64,000 nucleotides of DNA. Source: Citrobacter sp. 18056. GTDB lineage: Bacteria; Pseudomonadota; Gammaproteobacteria; Enterobacterales; Enterobacteriaceae. The notes beneath the pieces are model-generated. The model did not search any database and was not told where the DNA came from. It worked only from the letters and a program-made list of their open reading frames with translations. The stretch is from NCBI GenBank assembly GCA_902706235.1, contig CACSJR010000001.1, positions 1 through 64,000 of the forward strand, given 5' to 3'. Below, piece after piece: positions 17,259 through 26,546 of the stretch. Positions within the stretch are counted from its first letter, which is position 1, and each line of letters opens with the position of its first letter. The translations under genes were made by a program, and so were the position numbers.

Positions 17259-18239
17259 TTACGCCATTTTGCGACAGTGGAAGCGCTGGCGATACTCACC
17301 TGGCGTCAGGTGCAATTGTTTTTCAAACAGACGACGCAGATTGATGCTGCTGCCAAACCCGGTCTGTTCGGCAATGCGCTCGAGCGGGTCATTAGTTTGT
17401 TCCAGACGCTCACGGGCCGCGGCCAGACGTGCTTCGGCCACGTAGCGGGCCGGAGACGCCCCGGTTTCACGGGTAAACACGCGGGTAAAGTTTCGCGGGC
17501 TCATGGCGGCTTTTTCTGCCAGCTTTTCCACGCACAGGTCGGCGGTGATGTTGTCGAGGATCCACGCCAGCAGCGCGTTCAACGGGCCGTGGCCGTCGGA
17601 CTGCTTCAGGTTATAGCGGCTGAACTGGAGCTGACCACCTGGGCGACGCAGGTACATCACCATGTCCTGGGCGATGTCGCGGGCGAGAGTGAAACCATAG
17701 TCTTCTTCAACCAGCGCCAGCGTGAGGTCGAAGCCGGTACTGACGCCGCCCGAAGTCCAGACGTGGCCATCCTGAACATACAGCGGCCCGGCTTCGACGT
17801 TGATCTGCGGGTATTCGGCTTTCAGCGTGTCGAGCAATTTCCAGTGGGTGGTGGCCCGTTTGCCTTCCAGCAACCCGGCCTGCGCCAGTAAAAGTGCGCC
17901 GCCGCACACGGAGGCCACGCGTCGGGCGTGGGGGGCCGCGAGATGCAGCCAGTCGACTACCGCGATGGATTCCAGCGGGTCCTGGCCGCGACCAGTGATG
18001 ATAATGGTATCCAGTGGTTCTCGCGGGTCCAGCTCGTGCAAACGGTGATCGGCCAGCAGATTTAACCCTGACTGGCCGTGAATAACCTGATGCGGCTGGG
18101 TGGTCGCGAGTGCCACGTGATAACGCGGCTGCGCCGGACCTTCCGGATGCAGGCGGTTGGCCTGCATAAGAATGTCGGCAATACCGGCGGACTCAAACAA
18201 CATGCCGCCGTCGGGGACGATAATCAGGATTTTCTTCAT
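17259..18239 (-). CDS. GlxA family transcriptional regulator (DJ-1/PfpI plus AraC HTH)
   Basis: The 326 residues have two parts. Residues 1-190 form a DJ-1/PfpI-like sensor with the nucleophile-elbow sequence ASVCGGALLLAQAGLL. Residues ~225-320 form an AraC-type double helix-turn-helix (KAAMSPRNFTRVFTRETG and RIAEQTGFGSSINLRRLF). It resembles FtrA/GlxA regulators, often activators of amine or aldehyde metabolism. It lies between the GAPDH paralogue and the MFS transporter on the same strand, so it may control one of them. The ligand is unknown. Confidence 0.92.
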   Translation of the reverse strand: MKKILIIVPDGGMLFESAGIADILMQANRLHPEGPAQPRYHVALATTQPHQVIHGQSGLNLLADHRLHELDPREPLDTIIITGRGQDPLESIAVVDWLHLAAPHARRVASVCGGALLLAQAGLLEGKRATTHWKLLDTLKAEYPQINVEAGPLYVQDGHVWTSGGVSTGFDLTLALVEEDYGFTLARDIAQDMVMYLRRPGGQLQFSRYNLKQSDGHGPLNALLAWILDNITADLCVEKLAEKAAMSPRNFTRVFTRETGASPARYVAEARLAAARERLEQTNDPLERIAEQTGFGSSINLRRLFEKQLHLTPGEYRQRFHCRKMA

Positions 18240-18270
18240 GTCCTGAAAAGTACACCTAGTACATATTAAG

Positions 18271-19641
18271 TCAAGTCGGTAAGGACGCTGCTTCTTTGCG
18301 CGGGACCGCTTTTTTCATCGGGATCACGGCAATGATTATCGCCCCCAGCACCAGGAATCCGGCGACCATAAAGATCCCGGCGTTGAAGTTGCCGGTGACA
18401 TCTTTCATCCAGCCCATTAGCAGCGGCCCGAGCGCCGCGCCGGTCATCCCGGTGGCGTTGATCACCGCAATGCCCACCGCGCGAGTGCGCAGGGAAATGT
18501 AGCGGTCCGGCGTGGTCCAGAAAATAACCATCGCCGCAAACGCCCCTACCGACGCCATCACGATACCGCTGAACTGCCATAGCGGATTGGTGCTGGAAGC
18601 GGTCAGCATCCACCCTGCGGCGGCAAACAGATACGGCAGCAGAGTGTGGAATTTACGTTCGTTCATTCGGTCCGAACGCTTGCTCCACCACACCATCCCC
18701 ACGATGGTGCACACCTGCGGAATGGCGCTCAGCAGGCCGATGGTCACGTTGCTGCTGGTTTCGTTAAAGCTGCGCAGGATAAGCGGCGTCCAGACGCTCA
18801 GTGCGCTCAGCGTATTGGTCAGGCAGAAATAGGCCAGCGTGTAGAGAATGATCACCGGGGTGAACAGTTCGCGCGCCATGCTGCGCGGCGGCAACAGCGA
18901 CGCGCTGGCGGCCAGCTGCGTTTTTTGCAGCGCGATTTTGTCGGCTTCCAGCATCTCGTTCAGGCAGGCCTTGTCGTCTTCGGTCAGCCATTTCGCCTTC
19001 GACGGACTGTCATCCAGCCAGAACCACACCACCAGACCCAACAGTACCGACGGGAAACCTTCCAGCAGGAACAGCCACTGCCAGCCTTTCAGATTCAGCA
19101 GCCCGTCCATGTTCAGAATGTACCCTGAGGCCAGCGACCCCAGCGCCATGGTGACCGGCATCGCAATCATAAACAGGGCGTTGGCGCGGGCGCGATACTG
19201 CGCCGGGAACCAGTAGGTTAAATACAGCAGCAGCCCCGGCAGGAAACCGGCTTCTGCAATCCCGACCAGCATCCGCAACACGTACAGGCTGTTCGGCCCG
19301 GTGGCGAACATGGTGGCGGTCGACGCAATACCCCAGATGACCATCAGCATCGCAATCCAACGGCGTGCGCCGACGATGCTCAGCATGATATTGCTCGGAA
19401 TGCCGCAGATAACGTACATCACATAAAACAGGGTGGTGGCGAGGCCAAACATGGTGCTGGTCAGGCCGAGATCTTTGCCCATCGTCAGCCCGGCAAAACC
19501 AATGTTGATGCGGTCGAGATAGGAGAACACGAACAGGATAAATAAAAACACGATCAGGCGACGGAACAGCTTCTTGATAACGGCCTGCTGGCGCGGGTCC
19601 AGCGGCGGGTCCAGAGGTAATGGTGCAGACGTATCAGTCAT
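18271..19641 (-). CDS. MFS transporter of the ACS family, HpaX-like
   Basis: The 456-residue, 12-helix major facilitator strongly resembles HpaX, the 4-hydroxyphenylacetate permease. It shares AVIKKLFRRLIVFLF, SYLDRINIGFAGLTMGKDLG, LRMLVGIAEAGFLPG and NLKGWQWLFLLEG. No hpa genes are present. It is divergent from iacR and the indole-acetate cluster, across a region with palindromes. Import of an aromatic acid, possibly indole-3-acetate, is a reasonable inference but not shown by the sequence. Confidence 0.9.
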   Translation of the reverse strand: MTDTSAPLPLDPPLDPRQQAVIKKLFRRLIVFLFILFVFSYLDRINIGFAGLTMGKDLGLTSTMFGLATTLFYVMYVICGIPSNIMLSIVGARRWIAMLMVIWGIASTATMFATGPNSLYVLRMLVGIAEAGFLPGLLLYLTYWFPAQYRARANALFMIAMPVTMALGSLASGYILNMDGLLNLKGWQWLFLLEGFPSVLLGLVVWFWLDDSPSKAKWLTEDDKACLNEMLEADKIALQKTQLAASASLLPPRSMARELFTPVIILYTLAYFCLTNTLSALSVWTPLILRSFNETSSNVTIGLLSAIPQVCTIVGMVWWSKRSDRMNERKFHTLLPYLFAAAGWMLTASSTNPLWQFSGIVMASVGAFAAMVIFWTTPDRYISLRTRAVGIAVINATGMTGAALGPLLMGWMKDVTGNFNAGIFMVAGFLVLGAIIIAVIPMKKAVPRKEAASLPT

Positions 19642-19732
19642 GAAAACTCCACATTGCGATTATTAGTATGAGTGTGCAGGTCGGCTAAACGTATAGAAAA
19701 TAGCCACTGGAAACGTCAATGTAATACGCAAA

Positions 19733-19765
19733 AAATGATACGTAATTGCAGGTGATATATCATTT
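19733..19765. promoter_or_regulatory. Inverted repeats in the transporter/iacR divergent region
   Basis: AAATGATA (19733-19740) is mirrored by TATCATTT (19758-19765), and within the second arm TGATATATCA (19753-19762) is a perfect palindrome. This size and symmetry suit a MarR-type dimer. IacR autoregulation or control of the transporter gene is possible; this is inference. Confidence 0.45.
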
Positions 19766-19907
19766 ATGAATCATAATGCGACGGCGATCGCGCCTTTTTC
19801 TTATGACGCAGTTCAAACCCGCAACCGGCGGCGCATTGACGCTATAGCCGCCACGGATTCGCAGGTATAATCGCGTTATCTGCTGCTTTTTTCTGGTAAG
19901 GAAACGC

Positions 19908-20381
19908 ATGAGTAACATAAAAAAAACCGCTGAGGATACTGCCGCCGATCCCGGCTTCCATCGCGAAGAATTTCCGTTCTACTGGATTGTGAATGTTTAC
20001 GCGCGCTACACGCAAATCATGGAAATCACACTGAAAAAAGCGCAGCTCGATGTTTCTGGCTTCCGGGTGTTGATGGTGACGCACCAGTACGGCAAGGCCA
20101 GCATTTCGCAGATTGCGGAATACGCGATGGCCAAAATGCCGACGGTGACTAAAATCGTTGGCCGCCTGCGCGAAGACGGTCTGGTGACCACCGCCAGCAG
20201 CGAAAGTGACGCGCGCGTAACCGAAGTGATGCTCACTGAACTCGGGCGGCAAAAAGTGGAAGAAGCGTACGCCCAGGCCAGCAAAGTATTTGAAAAAGGG
20301 TTCAAGGGTATGAGCAGCAGCCAGGTCGCAAAAATGAATCTGTCACTGGCAAAAGTGCTCGATAACCTCAACGAACTTTGA
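19908..20381 (+). CDS. iacR: MarR family regulator of indole-3-acetate catabolism
   Basis: A 157-residue MarR protein with the winged helix at about 50-115: ISQIAEYAMAKMPTVTKIVG as recognition helix, then RLREDGLVTTASSESDAR as wing. MarR proteins are dimers that usually leave the operator when they bind an aromatic ligand. In known iac clusters the regulator IacR is of this family, and here it directly precedes iacH on the same strand. The symbol is given by context as much as by sequence. Candidate operators lie upstream (19733-19765) and downstream (20636-20645). Confidence 0.85.
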   Translation: MSNIKKTAEDTAADPGFHREEFPFYWIVNVYARYTQIMEITLKKAQLDVSGFRVLMVTHQYGKASISQIAEYAMAKMPTVTKIVGRLREDGLVTTASSESDARVTEVMLTELGRQKVEEAYAQASKVFEKGFKGMSSSQVAKMNLSLAKVLDNLNEL

Positions 20382-20713
20382 TCCTGAACCGCGTAATGAC
20401 AAATTTGTGACCCGCTTAGAAATTTCTCATAACCTTCTGTAATTACACACCTTTTAAAGCAATGCCGTTATCAGTCCGCATGACGGCTTTCTGCCCCAAC
20501 CCCACCATTTTTGTTTTATTTTTCATCAGCCTGACGCAATAGCCTTTCACTCTCAAAGGTTAATGAATTGTTTCTTGTTGGTGAAAATAACGTGAAAGAT
20601 TACTTGAATTTTCATCTAAATCTTCCATGATTGACCTAACGTTAGTCAGGATAAAAGGTCGCGTTGACGACTCACCTGAATATGATTCGTTTTTTCTGGT
20701 CAAGGTGTTAATC
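20382..20713. promoter_or_regulatory. iacH upstream region with candidate operator
   Basis: The 332 bp between iacR and iacH should contain the promoter of the long iac-cat transcript. A perfect 10-bp palindrome CTAACGTTAG lies at 20636-20645, about 70 bp before the iacH start, in a good place for MarR-type repression. The stretch 20550-20640 is AT-rich. No long frame of its own is credible. Confidence 0.5.
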
Positions 20714-21838
20714 ATGAAGCCAGTTTCTGTGAGCAAAGGTTTTGTAGAACAATTTGTCCTCGGTGAGGGCGATCTTCGTTTTGCGGTCAAAGACACGCTG
20801 GACGTGGCAGGTTTCCCGACCCGGGCAGGCTGTCGGACGCTGGAAAACGCCCCGGATGCAGAACACCATGCCAGCGTGGTGACCACGCTGCTGGGTAAAA
20901 ATTGCGTACTGACCGGCAAAACAACGCTGCATGAGCTGGCGTTTGGCGTGACGGGCATCAATGCCTGGGGCGGCACTCCGCTCAACACGCGCTTCCCTGA
21001 TGTGATCCCCGGTGGCTCGTCCAGCGGTTCGGCGGCGGCGGTGGCCTCAGGCGAAGTCGATTTTTCCCTCGGCACCGATACCGGCGGCTCGGTGCGAATG
21101 CCTGCGGCCTGCTGTGGGGTTATCGGCCTCAAGCCCGGTTACGGCGTTTTGAGCCGTCAGGGCGTCATGCCTGAGGAGAGCTCGCTGGACTGCGTCGGCG
21201 TATTCACCCGTGATGCCGCGGTGCTGCGCCAGGCGATGACCCGACTTGGCGTGACCGTCGACGAACCCTTGTCCGCGCTGCCGGCGATGTCGTTCCTCTC
21301 CGTTGCTACCCCAGAAATTGATGCCTGCCTGCGGGCTTTCCTCGAACAACATTCCGTGCAGCCACGCGACGCAAGGTTACCTCTGTTTGCTGACGCGCAC
21401 CGTGCCGGGCTGACGATCATCAGCCGCGAAAACTGGCTGGCGCTGAATCCGCTGCTTGAAAGCAGGGAGGTCTCCGCCGACGTGGCGTCCCGCATTCGCT
21501 CAGGGGCTGACGTCAGCCCGGAAGCACTTGACGCCGCCGAACAGATTCGCCGCGATTTCAGTGCGCAGCTCGATGCCTTACTGGCGCAAACCCCCTTGCT
21601 GGCGTTGGCGACCTTGCCGGAACTGCCGCCGACGCTGAGCGAGGCGCAGGACCCGCTGAGTGTGGTCAACCTCACACGGCTGGTGCGGCCGTTCAACCTG
21701 AGCGGGCACCCGGCGCTGTCGCTGCCGGTGGGTGAACACCATGGCCGCCCGGTGGCACTCCAGCTGGTGGCGGCCAAAGGCCACGACGGTTTGCTGGTGC
21801 AGGCCGCCGAATGGCTGACCCAGCGACGACGTCACTAA
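20714..21838 (+). CDS. iacH: Amidase of the indole-3-acetate pathway
   Basis: Amidase-signature enzyme of 374 residues. The catalytic Ser-cisSer-Lys set is visible: Lys in FAVKDTLD, the Gly/Ser motif GGSSSGSAAAVASG, and the nucleophile Ser in TDTGGSVRMPA. The start at 20714 is used because AAGGTG lies 8 bases upstream and the protein then begins MKPVSVSKG; the frame is open for 29 more codons upstream. In iac clusters IacH is the amidase thought to act on a ring-opened or amide intermediate between IAA and catechol. It is the first structural gene here. Confidence 0.9.
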   Translation: MKPVSVSKGFVEQFVLGEGDLRFAVKDTLDVAGFPTRAGCRTLENAPDAEHHASVVTTLLGKNCVLTGKTTLHELAFGVTGINAWGGTPLNTRFPDVIPGGSSSGSAAAVASGEVDFSLGTDTGGSVRMPAACCGVIGLKPGYGVLSRQGVMPEESSLDCVGVFTRDAAVLRQAMTRLGVTVDEPLSALPAMSFLSVATPEIDACLRAFLEQHSVQPRDARLPLFADAHRAGLTIISRENWLALNPLLESREVSADVASRIRSGADVSPEALDAAEQIRRDFSAQLDALLAQTPLLALATLPELPPTLSEAQDPLSVVNLTRLVRPFNLSGHPALSLPVGEHHGRPVALQLVAAKGHDGLLVQAAEWLTQRRRH

Positions 21839-21942
21839 CCCCTTAATTTCGCTTTTCTTTTCCTTGATGACTCAGTGAGTACGACTCATTGCGGCCTCGT
21901 GCGTCCTGAACGCGCCGCAAATAACAAAAACCGGAGGAAGCT

Positions 21943-23070
21943 ATGTCTGCCGTACCGATTCGTGAAGCGCTGGTTCCGCTGTTGAGTGACGTTGCCACTC
22001 GCAGCGCTGATTTCGAGCATCAGCGCCATATTTCTGCGGATGTGATCGCCCGCTTCAAACAGGTCGGCGTTTACCGCGCGCTGGTGCCGAAAATGTACGG
22101 CGGCGACGAATGCTCCCCGGCTGAGTTCTGCGAACTGGTCGAGCAAATCGCCACCGCAGACGGGTCGGCTGGCTGGGTCGCCAGCTTCGGCATGAGCCCG
22201 TTTTATCTCGGCGCATTGCCGCCGGACACCCTGAAAGAACTCTATCGCGACGGCCCGGACGTGGTGTTTGCCGGGGGCATCTTCCCGACGCAAAAAGCGC
22301 AGCAGGCTGACGGCGGCTATCGCGTCAGCGGACGCTGGAGCTTTGCCAGCGGCAGCATGGGCGCTTCGGTATTAGGCGTCGGCATTCTGCCCGACGGCGA
22401 ACAAGCTTTGCCGCGTATGGCGGTGTTGCCGCGTGAAAATGTACATATCGACCCGGTGTGGGACACCGTGGGCCTCGCCGGAACCGGCAGCCATGATCTG
22501 GTGGTCAACGACGCTTTTGTGCCACACGAATGGACCTTTATTCGCGGCGGTGCGCTGAATCTGGAAGGGCCGCTGTACCGCTATCCGGTGCTGTCGCTGG
22601 CGACACAGGTGCTGTCCGTCGTCGCCCTTGGCGTGGCCCGGGCAGCACTGAATGAAATTTACGCCATCGCCCATCGTCAGCAGTCCGTCACCGGCGCCCC
22701 GCGTCTGGCCGACAGACCGCAGGCGCAGATGCAAATCGCCCACTGCGAAGCTGAATTGCGCTCCGCCCGGGCCTGGTTTTACGACGCCATCGACGACGTC
22801 TGGCAAAAACTGCTGGCGGGGGAAGATGCGAGCTGCGAACAGATTAACGCGCTGCGTCTTTCATCGACGCACGTCACCCGCGTTTCCGCCGAGGTGGCAC
22901 GCCAGGCGCTGGCCCTCAACGGCATGGGCGGCGTGACCATGACCAGCCCGCTGCAACGCTACGTGCGCGATACGATGGTGATTACCCAACATGCCTTTAT
23001 GGGCGACCTCTCGTACCTCAATGCCGGTACGGTCTTCTTTGGTGGCAAACCGCTGCCGGGTTACTTGTGA
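21943..23070 (+). CDS. iacA: Indole-3-acetate monooxygenase, acyl-CoA dehydrogenase fold
   Basis: Flavin-dependent enzyme of 375 residues with acyl-CoA dehydrogenase architecture, as in group D two-component monooxygenases. Helical N-terminal domain, central beta domain (YRVSGRWSFASGSMGA, then VWDTVGLAGTGSHDLVV), C-terminal helices with GMGGVTMTSPLQRYVRD. In the iac system IacA carries out the first oxidation of IAA and needs reduced flavin, for which iacG is the likely source. GGAGGAAGC stands before the ATG. The next gene, iacB, follows after 19 bp. Confidence 0.93.
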   Translation: MSAVPIREALVPLLSDVATRSADFEHQRHISADVIARFKQVGVYRALVPKMYGGDECSPAEFCELVEQIATADGSAGWVASFGMSPFYLGALPPDTLKELYRDGPDVVFAGGIFPTQKAQQADGGYRVSGRWSFASGSMGASVLGVGILPDGEQALPRMAVLPRENVHIDPVWDTVGLAGTGSHDLVVNDAFVPHEWTFIRGGALNLEGPLYRYPVLSLATQVLSVVALGVARAALNEIYAIAHRQQSVTGAPRLADRPQAQMQIAHCEAELRSARAWFYDAIDDVWQKLLAGEDASCEQINALRLSSTHVTRVSAEVARQALALNGMGGVTMTSPLQRYVRDTMVITQHAFMGDLSYLNAGTVFFGGKPLPGYL

Positions 23071-23089
23071 TTTTTGAAAGGAGCAACAA

Positions 23090-23449
23090 ATGAGCCAGTC
23101 AACAACCTTACGCGTGCTGTTTTGCATCGGCGTGAACCAGAACTTTTTCGATGCCAGTCCGGCGGAAGCCAAACAGGTGTGGGGCGCATTCGGCGTGATG
23201 ATGAAAGGCATTGATGAAACGCCGGGCATCACCGTCATCGGCAATATGGACGACGACCAGCTGATGGTTGGCCCGTCCACCACCGCGCCGTGGACCACCT
23301 ACGTGTTAGCCGACGCTGAGCGTCTGGAAAACGTCGCCGCCGTCTGCAACCTGTTCCGCACCACCCCGGTGGGCGATGGCGGTAGCAAGCTGTGGAAGTA
23401 CTGCAAAATCGAGGCCCGCGTAGGCCGCGAACTGATCATCCAGAACTGA
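23090..23449 (+). CDS. iacB: Small conserved Iac cluster protein
   Basis: The 119-residue soluble protein has no signal peptide. I recognise it by its place between iacA and iacI and its typical size. Visible features are LRVLFCIGVNQNFFDASP, a GNMDDDQLMVG segment and a KYCKIEARVGRELI end. IacB proteins accompany IacA in known clusters, but I know of no firmly assigned reaction. It starts after a GGAG and is translationally close to both neighbours (19 and 11 bp). Confidence 0.85.
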   Translation: MSQSTTLRVLFCIGVNQNFFDASPAEAKQVWGAFGVMMKGIDETPGITVIGNMDDDQLMVGPSTTAPWTTYVLADAERLENVAAVCNLFRTTPVGDGGSKLWKYCKIEARVGRELIIQN

Positions 23450-23460
23450 CGGAGCTGACG

Positions 23461-24003
23461 ATGAACGCCCAGGATGCGCTGCGGTTGCAGCAGCTCGAAG
23501 ACTATCAGGCGGCGCGGGTCTGCATCAGCGATTACATGCGTTTATGCGACCAGCTCGATACCCCGGAAACGGTGCAGGCGATTGGCGCGCTGTTCAGCGT
23601 GGATGCCTGCTGGGAGGGCGTTGGTGAACCCTACGCCACGCGCCTCGGGCGGCATCTTGGGCGCGACGCCGTCGTGAAAATGATGGCGGGCTACGTGCGG
23701 CAACCGGCGCATTTTGCGATGAACGCGCACTTCCTCTGTTCCGAAGCGCTGTGGCATGAACCGAACGGCACACTGCGCGGCCGCTGGCTGATGCTGCAAA
23801 CTTCGGCATTTACCGCAGGCGGTGCGCATCTCAACGCCGCAGAGCTCAATGTCAATTTTGTGCGCGAGGCGGGCGAGATGGTGATGCGCCATTTCACCAC
23901 CCGCAACCTGTTCAGCCGCCCGGTAGACCACTGGCACGCGGCGGATGCCTTACCGGTTCCTGATAAAAACAAAGATGTGCAGGAGAATGGACATGCAATG
24001 TGA
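23461..24003 (+). CDS. iacI: SnoaL-like protein of the indole-3-acetate cluster
   Basis: The 180 residues are of the SnoaL/NTF2-like fold type (ARVCISDYMRLCDQLDTPET, then FSVDACWEGVG, and MNAHFLCSEALWHEPNGTLRGRW split by a helix). The start at 23461 follows GGAG by 7 bases; an earlier in-frame start at 23392 would run into iacB. In iac clusters IacI is a small accessory protein of uncertain role, similar in fold to Rieske beta subunits. Its end overlaps the iacC start by 11 bp. Confidence 0.85.
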   Translation: MNAQDALRLQQLEDYQAARVCISDYMRLCDQLDTPETVQAIGALFSVDACWEGVGEPYATRLGRHLGRDAVVKMMAGYVRQPAHFAMNAHFLCSEALWHEPNGTLRGRWLMLQTSAFTAGGAHLNAAELNVNFVREAGEMVMRHFTTRNLFSRPVDHWHAADALPVPDKNKDVQENGHAM

Positions 24004-25306
24004 TCACATCATCAATGTGAAGAATATCGATCCCGCAACGCCACCGACGCTGACGAGCGCGGAGATTGCGGCGTTGGTGAAATCCGACCGGGTACACACT
24101 TCGCTTTACACCTCAGAAGAACTGTTCCAGCTCGAACTGGACCGCATCTTCAGCAAAACCTGGGTATGGGTGGCGCACGCCAGCGAAATCCCGGACACCG
24201 GCAGCTTTAAAACCACGGAAATCGGCACTCAGCCGGTGATTGTGGTCCGCGATCGCAAAGGCACGGTGCACACCTTACTCAACCGCTGCCGCCACCGCGC
24301 TGCCACGGTGTGCGAACACCGCAGTGGCAAAACCAACAGTTTTGTCTGCCCGTATCACGGTTGGGGTTACGCGCTGGACGGCAGCCTGCGCGGCGTGCCG
24401 CATCCGGAAAGCTACGCTGACCAGCTGGAAAAAGGCGAACTGGGACTGGTATCGCTACGCACCGAACAGTACGCAGGAATGATTTTCGCCACCTTTAATG
24501 AGCAGATTGAACCGCTGGAAGACTTCCTCGGCGTCGCCAAAAAGTGGATGGACCTGTTCATGAAGCAGGGAGCGGGGTATCCGATTAAAACCGGGCCTGC
24601 GCACCGTTTCCGCTTCCCCGGCAACTGGAAGATTCAGCTCGAAAACACCACCGACGGCTATCACTTCCCGGTGGTTCACCGTTCGTTTTTAAGCTCGGTC
24701 GATAAGCAAACCGAAGAAATGCTCAACTTTGTCGATGGCAGCGGCTACGTCGAAGATTTGGGCAACGGCCACAGCGTGATGGTGATGATCCCGGAACTGG
24801 TGGATTTAGATGCCAATCTCGACGCGCCAATCCCTGAACGCTTCACTGAACTGGCCGACGCACTACGCGCCGATCACGACGAAGAGCAGGTCAGACGCAT
24901 TGTGCGTGCCGTCGGCGGCTCCGGGTTTAACCTCAACATTTTCCCGAATATCGCCTGTTCAATGGCCTTCTTCCGCGTACTGCAACCGGTATCGGTGCAG
25001 GAAACTGAAATTCACCATGCGGTGATAACCATGGACGGCGGGCCGGACATTGCCAACCAGGCGCGGTTGCGCCTGCATGAACATTTCCAGGGGCCGATGG
25101 GCTTCGGCACGCCGGATGACTCCGAGGCGTGGGAGCGCGTACAGCGCGGGGCCACCGCGGGTGATGACCTGTGGATCATGCTCAACCGCGGGCTGGCGGG
25201 GGAATACCGTTCCGACGACGGACTGCGCAGCGACGTCAGCGCCGAAACCGGGATGCGTGCTGCCTACCAGCAGTGGAAAAAATTGATGACGGAGACGGAA
25301 CAATGA
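23993..25306 (+). CDS. iacC: Rieske non-haem iron dioxygenase, large subunit
   Basis: The 437-residue alpha subunit has a Rieske [2Fe-2S] site at Cys99, His101, Cys119 and His122 (RCRH and CPYHGW) and a mononuclear iron site in the segment TTDGYHFPVVH (His224 and His229, with Asp221 as bridge). The start at 23993 is preferred over 23987 because AGGAG would be only 1 base from the earlier ATG. In the iac pathway IacCD with reductase IacF oxidises an oxindole intermediate on the way to catechol. It is translationally coupled to iacI (11 bp overlap) and iacD (4 bp overlap). Confidence 0.94.
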   Translation: MQCDHIINVKNIDPATPPTLTSAEIAALVKSDRVHTSLYTSEELFQLELDRIFSKTWVWVAHASEIPDTGSFKTTEIGTQPVIVVRDRKGTVHTLLNRCRHRAATVCEHRSGKTNSFVCPYHGWGYALDGSLRGVPHPESYADQLEKGELGLVSLRTEQYAGMIFATFNEQIEPLEDFLGVAKKWMDLFMKQGAGYPIKTGPAHRFRFPGNWKIQLENTTDGYHFPVVHRSFLSSVDKQTEEMLNFVDGSGYVEDLGNGHSVMVMIPELVDLDANLDAPIPERFTELADALRADHDEEQVRRIVRAVGGSGFNLNIFPNIACSMAFFRVLQPVSVQETEIHHAVITMDGGPDIANQARLRLHEHFQGPMGFGTPDDSEAWERVQRGATAGDDLWIMLNRGLAGEYRSDDGLRSDVSAETGMRAAYQQWKKLMTETEQ

Positions 25307-25785
25307 TGACCCCAGATTCTGCCCTGTTTACCGCGATGGCGGTGGTCAATCTTGAAGGCGATTTGCTCGACCAGGGCGAATTCAATACCTGGCTGTCGCT
25401 GTGGCAGCCGGACGGCCTGTACGTGGTGCCGATTGACCCGCAGGAAACCGATTTTAAAAATACCCTGAACTACGCCTGCGACGATCACCACATGCGCGAA
25501 AAACGGGTGAAGCGCCTCTACAGCGGGGAGTCCATTTCCACCACGCCACGCGCCAGAACCCTGCGCACGCTGTCGCGCTTTCGGGTGCTGGAAGCGACCG
25601 ACGACCAGATTGTGGTGCGCGGGGCGCAATCCCTGTGGGAGCACCGCAAAGGCCACAGTCGCCATTACGCGGCGGACATCACCTGGCAGCTGCAACGCCA
25701 CGGCCAAAGCTGGCTGATTGAGCAGAAGGTTATCCGTCTGGTGAACAGCGATGATGTGCTGCACAGCATCGGCTACATCCTTTAA
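25303..25785 (+). CDS. iacD: Aromatic ring-hydroxylating dioxygenase, small subunit
   Basis: The 160-residue beta subunit of NTF2-like fold partners IacC. Typical features are the N-terminal helix with VNLEGDLLDQGEFNTWLSLW, the LYVVP strand, and the C-terminal EQKVIRLVNSDD strand. The start is one of two adjacent ATGs (25303, 25306); the first is 8 bases from GGAG and overlaps the iacC stop in ATGA. No metal site is expected in this subunit. Confidence 0.93.
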   Translation: MMTPDSALFTAMAVVNLEGDLLDQGEFNTWLSLWQPDGLYVVPIDPQETDFKNTLNYACDDHHMREKRVKRLYSGESISTTPRARTLRTLSRFRVLEATDDQIVVRGAQSLWEHRKGHSRHYAADITWQLQRHGQSWLIEQKVIRLVNSDDVLHSIGYIL

Positions 25786-25795
25786 GGAGCGCGTT

Positions 25796-26536
25796 ATGAC
25801 CCAAACCGCATTAGTCACCGGCGCCGCCGCCGGACTGGGCAACGTCATTGCCACGCATTTGCTGGCGCAAGGTTTCCAGGTGGTGATGACCGACGTTGAT
25901 GCCGCCCGCGTGCAGCAGGCCGCTGACCGGATCGATAACGGGCAGGGTAAGGTGCTGGCGCTGGCGCTGGACATTCGTCAGCCGCAGGATTTTGCGCAGG
26001 CGCTGAAGGCGACGATCGACCGCTTTGGCTGCCTCGAGGTGCTGGTCAACAACGCTGCGCTGACTCTGGCGACGCCGGTGATGGACATTGAAGTCGACGA
26101 GTTCGACCGGGTGATGACCACCAATCTGCGCGGCACGTTTGTCGGCTGTCAGACTCTGGGCCGCTACTTCGCCAGCCGTGGCTACGGGCGAATCATCAAT
26201 CTGGCCTCGCTCGCTGGACAAAACGGCGGCACCGCTTCGGGTGCGCATTACGCGGCGTCGAAGGGCGGCATTCTGACCCTGACCAAAATTTTCGCCCGCG
26301 AGCTGAGCAAATCCGGCGTGACGGTGAACGCCATCGCGCCGGGTCCGATGGATTCCCCGGCGGTACACGCCATCGTCCCGGAAGAGAAAATGGTGGGGCT
26401 GTTGCAGATGATCCCGGTGGGCACCCTCGGCGATGCGGAGTTTGTCGCGCAGGCCGTGGCGTTGCTGGCTTCACCGCAGGCGTCGTTTGTCACCGGGGCA
26501 ACCTGGGACATCAACGGCGGCCTGTTCATGCGTTGA
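25796..26536 (+). CDS. iacE: Short-chain dehydrogenase of the indole-3-acetate pathway
   Basis: Classical SDR of 246 residues: TGAAAGLG nucleotide motif, NNAAL, catalytic Ser in INLASLAG, Tyr and Lys in HYAASKGG, and the C-terminal VTGATWDINGG. In the iac system IacE acts with IacA in forming the dioxindole-type intermediate from IAA. The start at 25796 follows AAGGAG by 7 bases; an in-frame start at 25751 lies inside iacD. iacF begins 10 bp after it. Confidence 0.93.
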   Translation: MTQTALVTGAAAGLGNVIATHLLAQGFQVVMTDVDAARVQQAADRIDNGQGKVLALALDIRQPQDFAQALKATIDRFGCLEVLVNNAALTLATPVMDIEVDEFDRVMTTNLRGTFVGCQTLGRYFASRGYGRIINLASLAGQNGGTASGAHYAASKGGILTLTKIFARELSKSGVTVNAIAPGPMDSPAVHAIVPEEKMVGLLQMIPVGTLGDAEFVAQAVALLASPQASFVTGATWDINGGLFMR

Positions 26537-26546
26537 GGAGCAAAAC

